Source: Leguminivora glycinivorella
Taxonomy: Eukaryota; Arthropoda; Insecta; Lepidoptera; Tortricidae
Direction of reading: 5' to 3'
Assembly: GCF_023078275.1 (NCBI RefSeq)
Contig: NC_062991.1
Coordinates: forward strand, 558,001-622,000
DNA length: 64,000 nucleotides
Below the pieces are notes generated by a model, which made no database searches, was not told where the DNA came from, and saw only the letters and a program-made list of their open reading frames with translations. Position numbers and translations under genes: made by a program. The stretch's first letter is position 1. Every line of letters begins with the position of its first letter. Of the stretch, positions 58,931 to 64,000 are shown piece after piece.

Positions 58931-59085
58931 TGCGGCGGGGGTGGCCCCGCCCCGGCCCCGGCGCCGCGCGAGTAGGGGCGCCGCGGACATTCCGACCTCT
59001 CCTCCGTCAGCACGCCCGAGCCCACTGGGGCGCAAGCGTCGGCGGCAGCGTAACGGACGAGCGGCGAGCGTAAGCGGAATAAAAA
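58931..59085 (+). promoter_or_regulatory. Pur-alpha proximal 3' UTR and polyadenylation signal
   Basis: About 145 bases of GC-rich DNA follow the stop and then AATAAA at 59078-59083, with a TG-rich stretch just downstream. Longer 3' UTRs cannot be excluded. Confidence 0.5.
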
Positions 59086-59250
59086 TGTTATTCAATGAAA
59101 TTTCAATCGTAAATTAGGCTCACGTGACACCTGGCGCCCGGAGCTTTATTATTCATTTTTGACGTTTTAGAAAATAACCTAAAACAGACGGAGGACCGCC
59201 TGTTCCGTTTATTTTAATGTACGTCTGTTAATTTTCGTGTCATAAAAATA

Positions 59251-59391
59251 TGTTAGTGCGCACGGAAAACGTCCCACTTTGTCGATTGCTATAAAGCGGC
59301 TTTGTTAGTTTATTCGTATAAAGATACGAGTAAATCTCGCCTTAATGGTAACCGACAAAGTGGGACGTTTTACTAAACGCATATCCAGTAA
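59251..59391. mobile_element. MITE AAAACGTCCCACTTTGTCG, copy 2
   Basis: Inverted relative of 34698-34846, in the 3' flank of Pur-alpha. Confidence 0.8.
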
Positions 59392-59437
59392 CGCCTTTTA
59401 AAACGTTAAAAACTCATGATAACGTGTCTTGTCATAA

Positions 59438-59489
59438 TTAAGGAAGCGTAATATTATGCTTACGCTTCCTTAATTATGACAAGCGTTAA
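59438..59489. repeat. Short perfect palindrome
   Basis: CTTGTCATAATTAAGGAAGC and its inverse around GTAATATTATG. Confidence 0.8.
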
Positions 59490-61879
59490 TGAATGAGATT
59501 TCATTCATAAAACGATTACGCTTACCGCTCGGTTCCCAGATCTCTGCGCTTTGACGCTACGCTTACGCGTCTTTGAAACTACGCTGGTATCTCTTACGCT
59601 TACGCCCCATTTGCTGAGTGCCTTAGTTGTAAGGTATTAATGTGATAAACATGTTTTTGAGCTTTATTGTTTTATCTTTTTTTGTATAATAATTTCAAGT
59701 ATTAGGGCGGGGCGCCCGTTTCGTGGCCTCTCTGTACGCGGCTTCCCAACTCTTTACTTGAATGAAATGGCGAGCGGGGCGCGTTGGAAGCATTTGGAAA
59801 CTTTGCGCCGGTCGCGGAGTAAGTATCTGAAAGTTATGAAATATAATATGCTCTTAATAAAAATTACGCTCAACGCTGTCATACATACAACGTGTTTTCC
59901 TTTGGGGTTTTAAATTTAGAGTGAGACTCTATTCTATTCTTAAAAGACTAATCTTTGGAATCGCTATATATATTTACGGTTTTACACATTGTTTTGTTAT
60001 CAATCATGTTTGTTTATAAATGCCATCTTTTCGTGTTTTCGAGATAGCTACTTGTGTGTCTGTTTTCTAATAAAAACATCCACTGAATTGAAAACTCCAT
60101 AGTGGACAGTACGCTGTAGTATATTTGACGCTTGATGCTCTTAGCGTCAGCGTCAAGCGTAACGCTCAGAGCGGTATTTCTCCAAGTCAAAGTAATTATG
60201 TGATCCAATTCGCCCCGCTTCGCCTCGGGCGCCCCGCAAGCGTAACATAGGATAAAAAATTGGTAAATCGAAAAAGAGATTTTGAAAAATGTAAAAAAAA
60301 ATCAAATTTAACAATCGTGCACGCCTGGCCGAATCCTAACGACATAATAAGGAGTTACGTTAAAATGCCACTTATCTAGTTTGTAGGGGTATGATTTTTT
60401 TATATGGATTATTTAATGATAGTGCTTTGACTGATAACGAGGGGAACCTGCGGTCTAAAAATGCAACATAAGAAAATATCAATGAAATCGTGTCCTACGT
60501 TTTACAAATGTAGATGGTCAACCAAATGTTGGCACTAAAAAAAATGATCTATGGGAATCAAACCTTTGCTCCTACATTTTATTTATTTATTTTCAATAAA
60601 TTTTAAGTGTTATAGCTCGTTAATGATTCCGCCAACGTCAAGGTTTAGGAAAGCATGCGTTTTATGAAGACAATTGGCCGGTGAGCCCTACGTTTTTCAG
60701 ATTTGCCGCCTTTTTTTGGGGCCAAGATTTGGATGACCGTCAGTTTTCACTGCAATATTATTATATTGCAATCGTGCTGATTTTAGTGATGAAATGCAAT
60801 GAATTCTATTTTATTTTAAACCATGATTAAGTACTATATTTTCAACTTTTATTTCGAACTATGATTCAGTACTATCAATTCAACTTTTATTTCAACGGTA
60901 GTGCACGCGTACCGCGGGTTCCCTTTTCGTGCACCGGGTGTTTACAGGTGGCAGGGCCGAGCCGCGGCACTCGTGACATGGCGGTCAATGTCATGAGTTA
61001 CGTTGAATGGGCCTTCGGCGGTTAAACCGTCGGGGTTGTGTGAAATTAAAGATTAAATCTTTGGCTTTATATGTTGACATAGGAAGCAAGTATACTGTAG
61101 TACAGACAGCATAATAATAATTTAGTTTGAATAGATTAAACCTCTGTTTGAGCTGATAACACATTATTGTCTTCGGTAAGCGGGATGGTTACTCATGAAA
61201 CAAAAGTACAAGTATGGACTTTGATTATATCGCGTTTAAAGTGTGACAATTACATTAACCAAATAATTCATAATGAATCGAAATAAATGTTATTTACAAA
61301 GCAAAAATTACCAATCCGAAGATGTTTAGAGCTTTCGTCACATCTAAGATTGTGTGACGTCAGATTACATACATTTGTAATTTAATCTGTAACCAAATAA
61401 GCGTGTTGAAAAAACTCCCAAGTATCTGGGAATAAATACTTCACAAAAATCTTGTGTTTGTCCTATCTATGGTATACTTGCTTTTATAAAGTGTTTTGAC
61501 CGCCATTGAGTGTCGCTAGCTCGGTCAACTCAAATCATTAGATAAACTACGCTAGCTGTGATATGTCGGCCCAGCCGAAGTTACAACTTGTACGGAGATG
61601 GCGCCCAGTCGCACTACGTGCCATTCGCGGAGACGCGTACTGTAGTTGACAATGTCATACAAGGTTATTCCGCGCCATCGTGAATGACACGATTATCTTT
61701 GGGGGTTTCTAAATTGTGGGGTGTGACGCTTTGGCCACGACATGCTTTGTTAATAAAAAAGGAGTTAAACTACCTACTTTGCTTCCTTTTAAGGGGTTTT
61801 AACTGTAAAAGTCGCTAGAATCGTTTGAAATTTAATAAATGTATTGATTTTGAGACTTTTATACAGCTTTTTCCCATTT
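59490..61879. other. 3' flank, no gene
   Basis: Scattered GCTTACGC and AGCGTCAAGCGTAA motifs recur near 59570, 60130 and 62290, suggesting an old dispersed repeat. No coding frame supported. Confidence 0.45.
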
Positions 61880-61990
61880 TTTTTAATTATAAATGGGCTT
61901 ACTCTTGGCCACAGACTAGCCAAAGGCAAAGAGGCCTTCGATGGAGTGAGCTCGCCCAGAAGATACATGTTCACCCTAGATTTGTTACGA
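61880..61990 (+). repeat. LINE-tail-like repeat
   Basis: GGCCACAGACTAGCCAAAGG and GAGTGAGCTCGCCCAGAAG; inverted match to 29232-29340. Confidence 0.65.
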
Positions 61991-63065
61991 AAACAACTCA
62001 TACAAATAATATGATTATAATATCATTTCAGTAAGTACATTTAGTGCTACTTGATCGCACTAGTGCGGTAATTGGTAATTTATGTTCCTATGTCGAAACT
62101 TCAAAGGGTAATATGGATTGAAAAACGTCGTACAATACACGTACTAAGAGAAAATTTGTAACTCGTATCTATTTAAAACACGAAGGAATTTATTGTATCA
62201 TAAATATCATAATCATTAATGTCCTATTCCTTAATTATAAATTTTGATTTTCCAATATTTTTAAGCGTCATAATAAAAAGGTTTATAGCGTCAAGCGTAA
62301 TCGCTCGGAGCGTGTTTCGTGGCCCTCGCGTTAGAGCTTTAAGCGGGAGTTTGGTATTTGTTTTTCCGCCTAAGCGGTGCGGCTGGGCTGGTTAGATTAA
62401 GAGCCTTTCAGGATCTCCAGTTAAAGCTCTCTTTCTTCTTGCAGGTGAAAGAAAGAGAAAGTGTTATTTTTTATCTGCCAGATAGCTTTAACTGGAGATT
62501 GTGAGGCCGTAAGGATGGCGTAAGCACCCCGTGTTTAAGACTAATTTTATTGTGAGTTCATGTGTTCTAAGATTTTCTTAAAAAAAGACGCTCCCAATTC
62601 ATTTTTATGCCTTTCGTATTGTATTATGGACCCTAATGATGGTTCTTAAAAATTTCATGTTTAAAGCTTAATTTAATAATTGAAGAAATATATCAATTTT
62701 TTGTTAATTTCTGTATAAATTTATGTGGTAATTTTTGAAAACAATCAACAAAATATATTTGTAAAGGAACCATCATTCGGCTCGATATCTATATTCTTTA
62801 CGATTTTCCATTGAGTGACATCAATAAAACTGTGAACTTTTCGTGTATTGAATAAAATAGTGATATATACCTAAAATTCTTAAGAACATGAACTTTACAA
62901 TAAAAATAGTCTGTTGATATCGCTCGACGGGTCCGTTTTTGGTGAAACCTTAACCGAGATCTAACGAGTGTGTCGTGTGCGTGTGTATATATATGAGTGC
63001 GCGGGACGCACGCGGGCGGCGCGGACGTGTTACGGATACGGCACGGTGACGATTCGTTACTCGGT
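61991..63065. other. 3' flank, no gene
   Basis: ATCTCCAGTTAAAGCT near 62411 pairs with AGCTTTAACTGGAGAT near 62485. Nothing else recognised. Confidence 0.4.
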
Positions 63066-63305
63066 AATGGTCCGTGACGGGACGATTCCGTTCCGTGGCG
63101 CCGGGTTCGCTCCGTGACGGGACGATTCCGTTCCGTGGCGCCGGTTTCGCTCCGTGACGGGACGTTTCCGTTCTGTGGCGCCAGGTTTGCTCCGTGGCGG
63201 GACGGCCTTTCCGTGATGCTACAGTGTCATTCCGTGGCGCGTCAGTGTTATTCCGTGACGCTACAGTGCAGTCACGCCGTTCCCCCTCCGTGACGCGCCA
63301 CCGCG
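63066..63305. repeat. CCGTGACGGGACG minisatellite
   Basis: Three good units of about 55 bases containing TCCGTGACGGGACGATTCCG and TCCGTGGCGCCGG, followed by decayed shorter units. A 127-codon - strand frame is a by-product. Confidence 0.75.
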
Positions 63306-63519
63306 CCGCCCCGCTGTAGTTTAAGTTCAGCACTACACCGGGCGTCGGACGTGCCTTTATTTACTAATTGTCTTTTTTGCATTTTTTTGTTTTTCCTTTA
63401 TTCTAAGTGCATCACCCGTTTTCACCCTATAATGGTAGCTCCGCGCCGGCGACGGTCCGCGCGTGAAGCGGTCATCATATATGCGGATCCGCATGCCGCT
63501 ACGGTGTGCGAACGAGACA

Positions 63520-63560
63520 GCGCTATATAAGTATATAACCCTCTCGCTCACCGCAGCGCC
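63520..63560 (+). promoter_or_regulatory. Possible TATA promoter
   Basis: CTATATAAGTATATAA followed about 25 bases on by TCACCGCAG and a GC-rich leader. Could be a promoter of a neighbouring gene or an LTR; no downstream coding sequence is visible in the last 400 bases. Confidence 0.2.
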
Positions 63561-64000
63561 GTGCAGTTCCCCATCTGTGAAGACCGCATTATCTCGTTAT
63601 AAATGTAATATTATGTATATCTACGAATTCGAGTCAGGTTAGTAGTAACTCGTTTTTAAAATTTTATTGTGTTACTAAATGATAGGGTAATGTTTTTTTA
63701 TTAGTGGTACGTTGCCGACAGTTGTGAGGTCTCCGATCCTTATCGTCATCGCGTCGCTCGTCGCTTCCGGACCCACCATAGTATCTATACGAAATTGTGT
63801 CGTTCGTAACAACTAGACTATTGTTACTCAATCTATGGCGTCTGGTCGCGAACCGGTCGCGGCGACCGAGCGAGCGACGAGTCCTAGAGTACTCGACCTT
63901 ACGGAGCTAGAGTAGCTTATAAGCTATGCATTCATCTCCCGGAGACCATATACTAATAGTGTGGGATAAGTTCGTGACGTCCGATAAAATGTTACATATA

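Noticed and set aside
62950..63333. 127-codon - strand frame rich in Arg, Thr and Pro
   Set aside because: Covers the CCGTGACGGGACG minisatellite; periodic, no domain.

Overview
The window is moth or butterfly (lepidopteran) nuclear DNA. It is AT-rich and packed with interspersed repeats typical of Lepidoptera: Lep1-like ACTAGCTTTTGCCCGCGGCTT elements, tRNA-derived SINEs, RTE-type LINE pieces, a short-LTR Ty3/gypsy element of mag type and many foldback MITEs. Almost all open reading frames over 60 codons are repeat-borne or chance frames. The window carries essentially one host gene.

That gene is Pur-alpha, on the + strand, from an ATG at 3643 to a stop at 58928-58930. I assembled nine coding exons from splice sites, phase and similarity to the PUR-repeat family: 3643-3685, 27330-27377, 42117-42229, 46956-47120, 48235 to about 48407, about 55303-55426, 56396-56512, 57402-57452 and 58907-58930. 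Exons 3 to 7 encode the three PUR repeats. Introns 1 and 2 (23.6 and 14.7 kb) are filled with mobile DNA. Everything before 3643 is upstream or 5' flank, and everything after about 59085 is 3' flank.

Region by region. 1-3600: upstream flank with a LINE tail. 3700-4120: GC-rich block just inside intron 1. 5290-7245: RTE-type LINE on the - strand. 7899-12516: a 4.6-kb element with 41-bp terminal inverted repeats, holding a cluster of small hairpins that share a GTG loop but have differing, self-complementary stems. 14560-21520: Lep1-like pieces, foldbacks and microsatellite-bearing repeats. 21641-25857: a four-part composite repeat grown around a TATCNC hexamer microsatellite. 26160-41250: a dense patchwork of foldback MITEs, SINEs, a pogo-like element with a psq-type HTH frame, and paired inverted repeats. 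45740-46640: an array of short TTTGCCAT-like words flanking a TTAGG-containing minisatellite.

The most striking part is 46956-55426. Downstream of exon 4 lie six degenerate tandem copies of that exon, four of which keep its 5' splice donor. Exon 5 runs straight into an internally deleted Tc1/mariner element at its TA target site, with no visible splice donor. The other side of that element abuts the inside of a gag gene from a 5'-truncated mag-like retrotransposon, which is in turn split by a hAT-like element with an 8-bp target duplication. A degenerate duplicate of exon 6 follows. This is either a damaged or rearranged allele or paralogue of Pur-alpha, or an assembly join across repeats.
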